Assembly: GCA_910578215.1 (NCBI GenBank)
Contig: CAJTPH010000026.1
Span: 220-61,493 of the forward strand
Length of the DNA: 61,274 bases
Reading direction: 5' to 3'
DNA from: an uncultured Acetatifactor sp.
GTDB lineage: Bacteria > Bacillota > Clostridia > Lachnospirales > Lachnospiraceae
Of the stretch, positions 26,851-36,195 are shown piece after piece (within the stretch, counting starts at the first letter, position 1; the number at the start of each line of letters is the position of its first letter). Below the pieces are notes generated by a model. The model ran no database searches and was not told the origin of the DNA. It saw nothing but the letters and a program-made list of their open reading frames with translations. The translations under genes and the position numbers were made by a program.

Positions 26851-29631
26851 ATGCTGGAAAACAAGAAGCTGGTACTGATTGACGGTCACAGTATTTTAAA
26901 CAGGGCATTTTACGGGGTGCCTGAGCTTACAAATGCGCAGGGGCTGCACACCAATGCGGTGTATGGCTTTTTGAATATCATGTTTAAGATCCTGGAGGAA
27001 GAACGGCCGGAGTACCTTGCGGTTGCCTTTGACGTACATGCGCCCACCTTCCGCCATGAAATATACGAGGCATATAAGGGAACCAGAAAGCCCATGCCTG
27101 AGGAGCTCAGGGAGCAGGTGCCGGTGATGAAGGAGGTGCTGCGCGCCATGAACGTTGTCATCGTGGAGCGTGAGGGGCTGGAGGCGGACGACATTCTGGG
27201 AACTCTCGCGAAAAAGGCGGCGGCATCCGGCATGGAGGTGGCTCTTGTGTCTGGTGACAGAGATCTTCTGCAGATTGCCGACGAGCATATCAAAATCAGG
27301 ATTCCCAAGACCAAGGGGGGCAGGACGGAGATCGAGGACTATTATCCCCAGGACGTGCTTGAGGCATATCAGGTGACGCCTCTGCAGTTTATAGATTTAA
27401 AGGCGCTGATGGGGGATACGGCGGACAATATTCCCGGCGTTCCCAAGGTGGGGCAGAAGACTGCCGCGGATCTTATGGTAAAATACGGTTCTCTGGAGAA
27501 TATATATGCCCATGTGGAAGAAATAGGCAAAAAGAGCATCAGGGAATCCCTGATAGAAAACAGGGAGCTGGCGGATCTGAGCAAGGTGCTGGCGACCATC
27601 AAAACGGACTGTGACCTGACTCTGGATTATGAGGCGGCAAAGGCGGAGGGCTATTATACAAAGGAGGCTTATCTTCTCTTTAAGCAGCTGGAATTTAAAA
27701 ATATGCTTAGCCGTTTTAAAAACGAAGCCCTGCATTTTGACGAGGATTCGGAGGACGGGGACGGCAGAGACGTATCGGAGGGCTTTCGTATTCTTGGCAC
27801 GCAGAAGGAGCTGACCGACAGATTAAAAAAGGTGGGGACGGGTCAGCGGATCGGCCTGCACCTTGCGCTGGACGGGGACAGGCTTCTGGGAGCCGCCGTG
27901 TCCGCGGGAGACGAGGTTTATTATTATGGGATACCGGTTCAGGAGAACGTGCAGCTTTCCCTGTTTTCGGACCCGGTCTTTACACAGGGGGCTAACGGTC
28001 AATCGGCCCTGGCCGGGATGACTTCGGGTGCCGGAGCGTTTGGGGAGGACGCCGGCGAAGATATGCTCTCCCTGCGTAAGGCGCTTTTTGAGCTTTCGCA
28101 GAGGGTGGAAATCGCAGCCTTTGATATAAAAAGGCAGTATGCCTTTCTTGCACAGGATACCGTGGAACGGTATTTTGATATTTTGATCGGAGCCTATCTC
28201 TTAAATCCTTTAAAAAGCGATTATGACCTGGAGACCATCGCGTCTGAGCACCTGGGAATGATGATTCCCGGCAGGGCGGAGACTTTCGGGAAGCTGAGCG
28301 ACGGCCAGGCGGCAGGGTCCATGCCGGAAGCGTTTGCAAAATATTGCTGTTACGGAGCGTATGTCTCCCGAAGGGCGGCTGTTGTGCTGGAGGATAAGTT
28401 AAAAAAGACCGGCATGGACAGGCTGTACCGTGAGATAGAGATGCCCCTGTCTTTGGTTCTCTACGACATGGAAAAAGAGGGCGTGGAGGTGCGCCGGGAG
28501 GAGCTGAAGGCGTACGGGGACGCGCTGGTGGCAAGGATAGAGGAGCTGGAAAAATCCGTCCATGAGCAGGCGGGGCAGGAGTTTAACATTAACTCTCCCA
28601 AGCAGCTGGGCGAGATTCTCTTTGACAAGCTGAAAATGCCCGGAGGGAAAAAGACCAAGACGGGGTATTCCACGGCGGCGGACGTTCTGGAAAAGCTGTC
28701 GGAGGACTATCCGATCGTAAAGGATATTTTAGAGTACAGGGGACTTACCAAGCTGAAGTCCACCTATGCGGACGGGCTGGCGGTATACATCGGCGCGGAC
28801 AGGAGAATCCATACCAGCTTTAACCAGACCATCACGGCGACAGGGCGTATCAGCTCCACGGAGCCGAACCTTCAGAATATACCCATGCGCATGGAGCTTG
28901 GCAGGCGTATCCGCAAGGTGTTTGTTCCCAGGGAGGGCTGCGTGCTCATGGACGCGGACTATTCCCAGATCGAGCTGCGGGTGCTTGCCCATATGTCGGG
29001 GGACGAACAGCTGATAGAGGCGTACCGCATGGACCAGGATATTCACAGAATCACGGCGTCAAAGGTATTCCACACTCCCTTTGAGGAGGTTACGGATTTG
29101 CAGCGGCGCAATGCCAAGGCGGTGAATTTCGGTATCGTTTACGGCATCAGCTCCTTTGGCTTAAGCCAGGATCTGAGCATCAGCAAGAAGGAGGCGGCAG
29201 AATACATTGAACAGTATTTCGCCACCTACCCGAAGGTGAAGGCGTTCCTGGACGATCTGGTGGGGACGGCGAAGGAAAAGGGCTATGCGGTCACTATGTT
29301 TGGCAGGCGCAGACCCATACCGGAGCTTGCAAGCTCCAATTTTATGCAGCGTTCCTTTGGGGAGCGTGTGGCCATGAATTCACCCATACAGGGAACCGCC
29401 GCAGACATCATCAAGATAGCCATGATCAAGGTCTGGAGATCCCTTCGGGACGCGGGACTGAAGTCAAGGCTGATCCTGCAGGTCCATGACGAGCTTGTTA
29501 TCGAGACCCGGAGGGAGGAGGAAGAACAGGTGCGAAAAATACTGTCCCAGGATATGCAGACTGCCGCAGAGCTTGCGGTGGCTCTGGAAATAGATCTTCA
29601 CACGGGGGAGAATTGGTACGAGGCACACTGA
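26851..29631 (+). CDS. polA: DNA polymerase I
   Basis: 926 residues. The 5' nuclease domain (about 1-290) has the metal-binding Asp set (AFDVH, LEADDILGT, SGDRDLLQ) and helix-hairpin-helix GDTADNIPGVPKVGQKTA. The proofreading-like domain (about 305-500) lacks the DxE metal site at the expected place (GLHLALDGDRLLG), so proofreading is probably absent, as in many Gram-positive and Thermus enzymes. The polymerase domain (about 530-926) is intact: motif A DADYSQIELR, motif B RRNAKAVNFGIVYG and motif C QVHDELVIE. ATG 26851 follows GAAGGGG. Repair and Okazaki-fragment maturation. Confidence 0.98.
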   Translation: MLENKKLVLIDGHSILNRAFYGVPELTNAQGLHTNAVYGFLNIMFKILEEERPEYLAVAFDVHAPTFRHEIYEAYKGTRKPMPEELREQVPVMKEVLRAMNVVIVEREGLEADDILGTLAKKAAASGMEVALVSGDRDLLQIADEHIKIRIPKTKGGRTEIEDYYPQDVLEAYQVTPLQFIDLKALMGDTADNIPGVPKVGQKTAADLMVKYGSLENIYAHVEEIGKKSIRESLIENRELADLSKVLATIKTDCDLTLDYEAAKAEGYYTKEAYLLFKQLEFKNMLSRFKNEALHFDEDSEDGDGRDVSEGFRILGTQKELTDRLKKVGTGQRIGLHLALDGDRLLGAAVSAGDEVYYYGIPVQENVQLSLFSDPVFTQGANGQSALAGMTSGAGAFGEDAGEDMLSLRKALFELSQRVEIAAFDIKRQYAFLAQDTVERYFDILIGAYLLNPLKSDYDLETIASEHLGMMIPGRAETFGKLSDGQAAGSMPEAFAKYCCYGAYVSRRAAVVLEDKLKKTGMDRLYREIEMPLSLVLYDMEKEGVEVRREELKAYGDALVARIEELEKSVHEQAGQEFNINSPKQLGEILFDKLKMPGGKKTKTGYSTAADVLEKLSEDYPIVKDILEYRGLTKLKSTYADGLAVYIGADRRIHTSFNQTITATGRISSTEPNLQNIPMRMELGRRIRKVFVPREGCVLMDADYSQIELRVLAHMSGDEQLIEAYRMDQDIHRITASKVFHTPFEEVTDLQRRNAKAVNFGIVYGISSFGLSQDLSISKKEAAEYIEQYFATYPKVKAFLDDLVGTAKEKGYAVTMFGRRRPIPELASSNFMQRSFGERVAMNSPIQGTAADIIKIAMIKVWRSLRDAGLKSRLILQVHDELVIETRREEEEQVRKILSQDMQTAAELAVALEIDLHTGENWYEAH

Positions 29632-29708
29632 CGGCTGCCGCTTTTATGCATATCCAGCGGGGCAGCGCGTCGGGTGTTCCATAGTTGGATGGGGGAAGGT
29701 ACGGTTTT

Positions 29709-30314
29709 ATGAAGTTTATCGGTATTACCGGGGGAATAGGAGCCGGTAAATCTGAATTGCTGAAATATATACAAAAGCATTATAAATGTCGGATCTATCT
29801 TGCCGACGAGGTAGCGCATCTGGTGAAGGAGCCGGGAACGGTCTGCTTTGACAGACTTGTGGAGCTGCTGGGAGAGGACGTGGTGGGCGGCGACGGGCAC
29901 ATCGACAGGGCAGTCATGGCTGGCAGAATTTTTGCGGATGGGGCGCTTCTGCAAAGGGTGAACGAAATCCTGCATCCGGCGGTGAGGGATTTTCTGCTGG
30001 AGCGCCTGGAGGAAGCAGAGCGCCTGGGCGATGTGGAGCTTTTTTTTGTGGAGGCGGCGCTGCTGATCGAAGCGGGCTACGGCAGTCTGGTGGACGAAAT
30101 GTGGTATGTCCATGCGGACGAGGAGGTGCGCAGAGACAGGCTGCGCCAAAGCAGAGGCTACAGCGGCGAAAGGATCGATAATATTATCCGCAGACAGCTC
30201 AGCGAGGACATTTTCCGTAAAAACTGCGATTTTGTGATAGATAACAGCGGTTCGCTTGAGGAGAGCTGCAGACAAATAGACAAAAAACTGGAGGCTTTTA
30301 CATGGCGGGAGTAA
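29709..30314 (+). CDS. coaE: Dephospho-CoA kinase
   Basis: Last step of coenzyme A synthesis, phosphorylating the ribose 3'-OH. Walker A is GGIGAGKS (8-15). YLADEVAH lies where the catalytic Asp is expected, the CoA lid contains LHPAVRDFL, and RLRQSRGYSGERIDNIIRRQ is the conserved Arg-rich C-terminal part. 201 residues from ATG 29709, normal. It overlaps the FtsA-like gene by 13 bases, and the order polA-coaE suggests one operon. Confidence 0.95.
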   Translation: MKFIGITGGIGAGKSELLKYIQKHYKCRIYLADEVAHLVKEPGTVCFDRLVELLGEDVVGGDGHIDRAVMAGRIFADGALLQRVNEILHPAVRDFLLERLEEAERLGDVELFFVEAALLIEAGYGSLVDEMWYVHADEEVRRDRLRQSRGYSGERIDNIIRRQLSEDIFRKNCDFVIDNSGSLEESCRQIDKKLEAFTWRE

Positions 30315-32518
30315 GAGATGGGCAGGGACAGCTGGTATTCGGCTTGGACATCGGTACCAGAAGCATTGTCGGTATAGTAGGATATTTGAACGGCGATAAA
30401 TTTCACGTGCTGGCGCAGCGCTTCAGAGAGCATGAGACGCGTGCCATGGTAGACGGACAGATTCATGACATCGGCAAGGTGGGGGAAACGATCTGCCAGG
30501 TAAAGGAGCAGCTGGAGGAGGATCTGAACCGCAAGCTCACGGAGGTCTGCATTGCTGCCGCGGGCCGTGTGCTGCGCACCATCGTCACTCATGTGGAGCA
30601 GGATTTTGAGGAAGACCATGAGGTGACGGAGGAGGATGTATATTCTCTTTCCACAATGGGCGTGGAGCAGGCATATGAGGAGTTTTTGAAGGATAACGAC
30701 ACGGATATGAAATTTTACTGTGTGGGCTATACGCCCATGCGTTATTACATGAACGGCTATCAGATCGGCAACCTTGTGGGGCATAAGGTAAAAAGCGCCG
30801 CCATAGATATGATTGCCACCTTTTTGCCGGATGATGTGGTGAACGGTCTGTACAAGGCGGTGGAGCTTGCCGGCCTGCATGTGGCGAATCTGACGCTGGA
30901 GCCTATTGCCGCGATTCAGGTAGCAATTCCCGAAAAATTCCGTATGCTGAATATGGCGCTGGTGGATGTGGGGGCAGGCACCAGCGATATATCCATCACG
31001 AAGGACGGAACCATCACCGCTTACGGCATGATTCCGGTGGCGGGAGACAGTCTGACGGAGATTCTGGTGCAGCACTGTCTGGTGGATTTTGATACCGCGG
31101 AGCGCATCAAGCGCCAGACAGGCACACAGGAATCCGTGGAGTATCAGGATATCATGGGGCTGACGCAGATGATTACCCAAAAGGAGGTCGAGTCTATCCT
31201 TGCAGACCATGTGCGGAGCATGGCGGAGCAGGTTGCGGCGTGTATCAGGGAGCTCAACGGTGATAAGTCCGTCAGCGCCGTGTTTGTGGTGGGCGGAGGC
31301 GGAATGGTGCCGGGTTATACGGAGCAGCTGGCAAAGGCGCTTGACATTGTAAAGGAGCGTGTTGCCATCCGGGGCAAGGAGGTCATGCAGGGCGTTGAGT
31401 TCGAGATGGATAATCCCCGCAGGGATTCCATGATGGTAACGCCCGTGGGCATCTGCCTGAGCTATTATGAGCAGAACAATAACTTTATCTATGTGGACTT
31501 TAACGGCAGACATATCAAGCTGTACGACAACGGCAGGCTGTCCGTGGCGGACGCGGCGGTACAGTCGGAATTTTCAAACGAGGATTTATTTCCGAAGCGG
31601 GGTATGCCGCTGACCTTTGTGGTCAACGGAAAGAGCAGGATTGTCAGAGGGGATTTGGGGGAGACGGCGGTTATCAGGCTGAACGGTAAAAATGCGGATA
31701 TGTATACTCAGGTACATAACGGCGACCGTGTACAGGTGACGCCCTCCACGGCAGGCGACCCTGCGGTCATGGAGATCGGCAGGCTGCCAGAGCTTTCCGA
31801 GCAGCTTCATGTCTATGTGAACGGCACGAGGATAGACGTGCCCAAGACGGCTACGGTAAACGGCAGGCTGGAAAACGAGTATTACCTGATTCGGGAGGGA
31901 GACAACATTCATGTGCAGAATTGCTGCAGCGTCAGGGAAATTGCAGAGTTTATGGATGTTCCCCTCGTGGGCAGGCTTCTTGTAAATGACGCGCCCGCCA
32001 AGCCGGAGACAAAGGTCTATGAGAATTTTACCATAAGCTGGGATGTGAACGCGGTGGTATCCTATGAGGATCTGGAGGATGAAACGGAGGAAGACGCCAG
32101 AAAGCGCAGGGAGGCAAAGGAGGCTGAGGCGGCAAGGGAAGCAAAGGAGGAGGCAATGCGCCTTGCGGAGAGCCTTTCGGCGGGTATGGAAGGCGTTGCC
32201 GTTGGAAGCGACGGGCTGTTAGTCAGGGAGCAGTCTGAGGGAGGCAGCGGCGCAAAGGCTTTGCAGGGCACAGGGCCTGCGGCAGCAGGCTCCGCGGAGG
32301 TCACGGTGCTGGTAAACAGGTATCCGGTAACGATGAGAGGGAAAAACAGCTATGTGTTTGTGGATGTGTTTTCCTTCATAAATTTTGACTTAAATGCCGG
32401 AGGAGGACGTTCCATCGTGACAAACCTGAACGGAAGAAGGGCGGAATACATGGAGCCCCTGAAGGAAGGGGATGCCATAGAAATTTACTGGGAAGAAGTT
32501 GGCGGTAAGAAACAATGA
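30302..32518 (+). CDS. FtsA-like actin-fold ATPase with C-terminal extension
   Basis: 738 residues. The first about 390 are an actin-type (ASKHA) ATPase of the FtsA/PilM group: phosphate-1 GLDIGTRSIVGIVG, phosphate-2 ALVDVGAGTSDISITKDG and adenosine motif VVGGGGMVPGYTEQLAKAL. The second half is unusual for FtsA: several beta-rich segments (about 400-590), a charged Glu/Arg/Ala helix (about 595-630) and a terminal domain (EVTVLVNRYPVTMRG to EGDAIEIYWEEV) that resembles a beta-grasp fold. No C-terminal amphipathic membrane anchor is seen. It is probably a cytoskeletal or envelope-assembly ATPase, distinct from the divisome FtsA. It overlaps both neighbours. Confidence 0.85.
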   Translation: MAGVRDGQGQLVFGLDIGTRSIVGIVGYLNGDKFHVLAQRFREHETRAMVDGQIHDIGKVGETICQVKEQLEEDLNRKLTEVCIAAAGRVLRTIVTHVEQDFEEDHEVTEEDVYSLSTMGVEQAYEEFLKDNDTDMKFYCVGYTPMRYYMNGYQIGNLVGHKVKSAAIDMIATFLPDDVVNGLYKAVELAGLHVANLTLEPIAAIQVAIPEKFRMLNMALVDVGAGTSDISITKDGTITAYGMIPVAGDSLTEILVQHCLVDFDTAERIKRQTGTQESVEYQDIMGLTQMITQKEVESILADHVRSMAEQVAACIRELNGDKSVSAVFVVGGGGMVPGYTEQLAKALDIVKERVAIRGKEVMQGVEFEMDNPRRDSMMVTPVGICLSYYEQNNNFIYVDFNGRHIKLYDNGRLSVADAAVQSEFSNEDLFPKRGMPLTFVVNGKSRIVRGDLGETAVIRLNGKNADMYTQVHNGDRVQVTPSTAGDPAVMEIGRLPELSEQLHVYVNGTRIDVPKTATVNGRLENEYYLIREGDNIHVQNCCSVREIAEFMDVPLVGRLLVNDAPAKPETKVYENFTISWDVNAVVSYEDLEDETEEDARKRREAKEAEAAREAKEEAMRLAESLSAGMEGVAVGSDGLLVREQSEGGSGAKALQGTGPAAAGSAEVTVLVNRYPVTMRGKNSYVFVDVFSFINFDLNAGGGRSIVTNLNGRRAEYMEPLKEGDAIEIYWEEVGGKKQ

Positions 32519-33330
32519 GATTATGCAGTATTGCAAGCGGAAGCAGCGGAAATTGTATTTATGTGGGGTCGGAGACGACGCACCTGCTTGTGGATGTAGG
32601 TATCAGCGGAAAGCGGACGGAAAGCGGACTTGAGGAGTTAGGGCTGTCGGGAAGGGATATCGACGGCATTCTGATTACCCATGAGCATGCGGACCACATA
32701 CAGGGAATGGGCGTCATTGCCAGAAAATACGAGGTTCCCATTTATGCCACGGAGGGAACACTCAGAGAAATAAGAAAAATGTGCTCCTCGGAGAAGGGGG
32801 GCGGTTTGGGCAGTATTGACGACGGGCTGCTTCATGAGGTCAGGGAGGACGTGAAGTTTACCATCAAGGATTTGACGGTGAATCCCATGCATATATCCCA
32901 TGACGCGGCGCAGCCGGTGGGATACCGTATCTCCTATGGGCAGAAAAGAGTGGCGGTCTGCACCGATCTGGGCGTTTATAACGAATATACGATAGAGTGC
33001 TTAAGGGGAATGGACGCGCTGCTTCTGGAGTCCAACCATGATGTGAACATGCTGCAGGTAGGACCGTATCCCTATTATCTGAAGCAGCGTATTTTGGGAA
33101 ACAGGGGGCATTTGTCCAACGAAAATTCCGGCAGGCTGCTATGCAGGATTCTGCATGACGGGCTGAAGACCGTGCTGCTGGGGCACTTAAGCAAGGAAAA
33201 CAATCTTCCCGAGCTCGCCTTTGAGTCGGTGAGGATGGAGATCAATATGGACGATAATCCCTACAGAGCCGGGGACTTTGATATCCGCGTGGCAAGGCGG
33301 GACGCGGTGACGCCTGTGGTGGAATTGTGA
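32515..33330 (+). CDS. Metallo-beta-lactamase fold hydrolase, WalJ/YycJ-like
   Basis: 271-residue MBL-fold protein. The metal motif THEHADH is at 55-61, further ligands are in MHISHDA, CTDLG and LGHLSKENN, and the N-terminal IASGSSGNC is characteristic of the YycJ/WalJ group. That group is linked to cell-wall homeostasis and DNA exonuclease activity in Firmicutes. Its ATG overlaps the FtsA-like stop by 4 bases (ATGA), so translation is coupled. No WalRK genes are near. Confidence 0.9.
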   Translation: MRLCSIASGSSGNCIYVGSETTHLLVDVGISGKRTESGLEELGLSGRDIDGILITHEHADHIQGMGVIARKYEVPIYATEGTLREIRKMCSSEKGGGLGSIDDGLLHEVREDVKFTIKDLTVNPMHISHDAAQPVGYRISYGQKRVAVCTDLGVYNEYTIECLRGMDALLLESNHDVNMLQVGPYPYYLKQRILGNRGHLSNENSGRLLCRILHDGLKTVLLGHLSKENNLPELAFESVRMEINMDDNPYRAGDFDIRVARRDAVTPVVEL

Positions 33331-33394
33331 GAAGAATTTATTCCTGCGGGCAATGAGCTTTGACGGAACGGATGGAGAATCGGAAGGAGAGTTA

Positions 33395-33646
33395 ATGTTA
33401 GAATATAGGTATGATACACAGCTGTTAATTGAAGGAAAGGATCTTGACGAGGATACCGTCAACGAATATTTTACAAATAATTTTAAGGGCGACTGTCTTC
33501 TGGCGGTTGGGGACGATGAGCTGATCAAGATTCATTTTCACACGAACGAGCCCTGGAAGGTGCTGGAGTATTGCGCGACGCTGGGAGAAATATATGATAT
33601 TGTCATAGAGGATATGGACAGACAGGCAAGGGGACTGCAGGGGTGA
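33395..33646 (+). CDS. Stand-alone fragment-like protein of the FakA/DAK2 C-terminal family
   Basis: 83 residues matching only the middle/C-terminal module found after the DAK2 domain of FakA-type fatty acid kinases: TVNEYFTNNFKGDCLLAVGDDELIKIH, then HTNEPWKVLEYC and GEIYDIVIEDM. ATG 33395 has AAGGAGA 4 bases upstream, so the short form appears to be a real translated unit. No kinase domain is present. It may be a partner subunit or a remnant kept for another binding role. Confidence 0.72.
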   Translation: MLEYRYDTQLLIEGKDLDEDTVNEYFTNNFKGDCLLAVGDDELIKIHFHTNEPWKVLEYCATLGEIYDIVIEDMDRQARGLQG

Positions 33647-33738
33647 GGCATGTGCCAAGGACGGTCTCATGGGTTTTGTTCCCGGGCTTTCTGACAGGGA
33701 AAATTTAAATGTGCATGCACGCGGAAACGGAGAGTAAA

Positions 33739-34011
33739 ATGAACAAAACAATTATAACGGTAGTAGGAAAAGATACAGTGGGTATTATTGCCAGGGTCTG
33801 CACTTATCTTGCGGATAACAGAATCAATATTCTGGATATTTCACAGACCATTGTACAGGGATATTTTAACATGATGATGATCGTGGATACCGGCGGCGTG
33901 GAAAAGCAGTTCGGCGACATGGCGGATGAGCTTGTGGTGCTGGGCGAGGAGATCGGAGTGGTCATCAAGTGCCAGAAGGAAGAAATCTTTGATAAAATGC
34001 ACCGCATTTAA
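33739..34011 (+). CDS. ACT-domain protein (UPF0237 type)
   Basis: 90-residue single ACT domain: IITVVGKDTVGIIARVCTYL, then NILDISQTIVQGYFNMMMIV. This family sits next to UPF0210 genes in many Firmicutes, as here (15 bases apart). A small-molecule (amino acid) sensing role is inferred. ATG 33739 follows CGGAGAG; the frame also opens at 33709. Confidence 0.92.
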   Translation: MNKTIITVVGKDTVGIIARVCTYLADNRINILDISQTIVQGYFNMMMIVDTGGVEKQFGDMADELVVLGEEIGVVIKCQKEEIFDKMHRI

Positions 34012-34026
34012 GCGTTAGGAGTTAAT

Positions 34027-35391
34027 ATGATAAATTTATATGAGGTCACGGAGACCAACAAGATGATATCGGAGGAAAATCTGGATGTGCGCACCATCAC
34101 CCTGGGAATCAGCCTTCTGGACTGCATAGACTCCGACCTGAAAAGATTGAATGACAAGATATACGGCAAGATATTCGAGGCGGCAAAGGACCTGGTTAAA
34201 ACAGGTGAGGAGATATCCAGGGAATTCGGGATTCCCATTGTCAATAAGAGAATCTCCGTTACGCCCATTGCGCTGGTGGGCAGCGCGGCGTGTAAAACCA
34301 TAGAGGATTATGCGTCTGTGGCACAGACCCTGGACAAGGTGGCGCATGAGGTGGGAGTCAATTTTATCGGTGGCTATTCGGCGCTTGTGTGCAAGGGTAT
34401 GACCCGGGCGGATGAGCTTTTGATACGTTCCATTCCCCTGGCGCTTTCCACCACGGAGAGGGTATGCAGCTCCGTGAATCTCGGTTCCACCAGAACCGGT
34501 ATCAACATGGACGCCGTGAAGCTGATGGGAGAGATGATTCTTGCCACGGCGGAATATACGAAGGAAAACGACTCTCTGGGCTGTGCAAAGCTTGTTGTGT
34601 TCTGTAATGCGCCGGACGACAATCCCTTTATGGCAGGCGCTTTTCACGGAGTCACCGAGGCGGACAAGGTCATTAACGTAGGGGTCAGCGGTCCCGGAGT
34701 AGTCAAGACCGCGCTGGAGCAGGTGCGGGGAGAAAGCTTTGAGGTGCTGTGCGAGACAATTAAGAAGACGGCGTTTAAGGTAACCCGGGTGGGCCAGCTT
34801 GTGGCGAAGGAGGCATCCGCCCGCTTAAACGTGCCCTTTGGCATTGTGGATCTGTCCCTTGCTCCCACTCCTGCAGTGGGAGACAGCGTGGCGGATATTT
34901 TGTGCGAGATCGGGCTGGAGCGTGCGGGAGCGCCGGGAACCACGGCGGCGCTTGCCCTTCTGAACGACCAGGTGAAGAAGGGAGGCGTCATGGCTTCCTC
35001 CTATGTGGGAGGCTTAAGCGGCGCGTTTATCCCGGTCAGCGAGGATCAGGGCATGATCGAGGCGGTGAGAGCGGGGGCGCTTTCCCTGGAGAAGCTGGAG
35101 GCCATGACCTGTGTGTGCTCCGTTGGCCTGGATATGATCGCCGTGCCCGGGGATACCGGGGCTGCGACTATTTCCGGAATCATTGCCGACGAGATGGCCA
35201 TTGGAATGGTCAATCAGAAGACCACCGCGGTGCGCCTGATTCCTGTGATCGGAAAGGGCGTGGGGGAGACTGTGGAATTTGGAGGTCTGCTGGGGTATGC
35301 GCCCATCATGCCGGTCAACCGTTTTTCCTGTGAGGCATTTGTGAACCGGGGAGGTAGAATACCCGCGCCGATTCACAGCTTTAAGAATTGA
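34027..35391 (+). CDS. UPF0210 / PFL-like family protein
   Basis: 454 residues of the UPF0210 (DUF711) family, which has a pyruvate formate-lyase-like fold but no glycyl-radical motif. Conserved segments are DVRTITLGISLLDC, FIGGYSALVCKGM, GVSGPGVVKTAL and DLSLAPTPAVGDSV. ATG 34027 has TAGGAG upstream. Always paired with the ACT protein in front, so the two probably act together; the biochemical function is unknown. Confidence 0.94.
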   Translation: MINLYEVTETNKMISEENLDVRTITLGISLLDCIDSDLKRLNDKIYGKIFEAAKDLVKTGEEISREFGIPIVNKRISVTPIALVGSAACKTIEDYASVAQTLDKVAHEVGVNFIGGYSALVCKGMTRADELLIRSIPLALSTTERVCSSVNLGSTRTGINMDAVKLMGEMILATAEYTKENDSLGCAKLVVFCNAPDDNPFMAGAFHGVTEADKVINVGVSGPGVVKTALEQVRGESFEVLCETIKKTAFKVTRVGQLVAKEASARLNVPFGIVDLSLAPTPAVGDSVADILCEIGLERAGAPGTTAALALLNDQVKKGGVMASSYVGGLSGAFIPVSEDQGMIEAVRAGALSLEKLEAMTCVCSVGLDMIAVPGDTGAATISGIIADEMAIGMVNQKTTAVRLIPVIGKGVGETVEFGGLLGYAPIMPVNRFSCEAFVNRGGRIPAPIHSFKN

Positions 35392-35448
35392 CGGAGCACT
35401 GTAAGTCTCAGGGACTGTTTGTACCGGGGAACACAAAGGAGGATAAAA

Positions 35449-36003
35449 ATGATATATCATGTTTCTGCCACACCGGGCCTGAATGTACTGAAGCCTCATG
35501 TTTCCACACATGGAAAGGCATGGTTGTACGCCATTGAAAATCTTGTGACAGGGCTGCTTTTTGGAATTCGGCATGATGATTTTGACTTTATCATATCCGA
35601 TGAAAACGGCAAGCCGGTTGTTTATGAATGCTATCCCAATGCGTTTGAGAGGGTATACCTGGGCAAAAGCTGTTCCGTGTATGAGCTTGACGACAGGGAT
35701 TTTATAAGGGGAATGACCTCATGGACGCCGGAGTTGGTGTCCGACCATGAGGTTCCGGTATTAAATGAGATTTTCATAGAAGATATTTATACAAGGCTGT
35801 TGTCCGAGGAATCCCAGGGTAATCTTGTGCTGCACAGATACAGGGAGGATGGCGCTTACAAAAAACGTATATCGGAGCATATTGTCGACAGGCTGATCCG
35901 GTTCGACGCGTTTAAGCATCTGGAGACAGACGAGAGGTTTCAGAAGTATTATAAAAATATCATCGAAGCCCTGCAGGGCATTATGGACGGGCATTTATTG
36001 TAA
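35449..36003 (+). CDS. Hypothetical protein, possible ART-fold
   Basis: 184-residue soluble protein. The opening IYHVSATPGLNVLKPHVSTH is like the start of ADP-ribosyltransferase-fold or KptA-like proteins (YH-x-T/S ... L.P). The middle part has strands (FDFIISDENGKPVVYEC) and the C-terminal part is helical. A clear catalytic Glu motif is not apparent, so the fold idea is tentative. ATG 35449 follows AAAGGAGG at a good distance. A long hairpin terminator follows. Confidence 0.75.
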   Translation: MIYHVSATPGLNVLKPHVSTHGKAWLYAIENLVTGLLFGIRHDDFDFIISDENGKPVVYECYPNAFERVYLGKSCSVYELDDRDFIRGMTSWTPELVSDHEVPVLNEIFIEDIYTRLLSEESQGNLVLHRYREDGAYKKRISEHIVDRLIRFDAFKHLETDERFQKYYKNIIEALQGIMDGHLL

Positions 36004-36055
36004 GTCAGATGAGAGCGGAGCTTTGCGGCAGGTATTTGAATGGATAAATATATAA

Positions 36056-36111
36056 AACAAGAGGGTATCGCAAAATTGTCAAATTAGATGATTTTGCGAT
36101 GCCCTCTTGTT
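36056..36111. terminator. Bidirectional long-stem terminator
   Basis: A 21-bp stem (36056-36076 with 36091-36111, one T-G pair) and a 14-base loop lie between convergent genes. On the plus strand it is flanked by A-rich and T-rich sides (AACAAGAGGG / CCCTCTTGTT); on the minus strand the transcript would run into TTTTAT. It serves the gene at 35449 and tmcAL from opposite sides. Confidence 0.8.
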
Positions 36112-36195
36112 GGTTTTGGCGGTCCGGGCGATTATTTATCTGCTTTTGCTAAAGCCCCTTGTCTTTATCCGCATCCGGTTTTTGCACGCCCTGGT

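Noticed and set aside
30158..31513. Antisense open frame of 451 codons opposite the FtsA-like gene
   Set aside because: It is a shadow of a high-GC coding strand: the plus-strand gene has clear ATPase motifs, while the minus frame is rich in His/Leu/Arg without domain or ribosome site.
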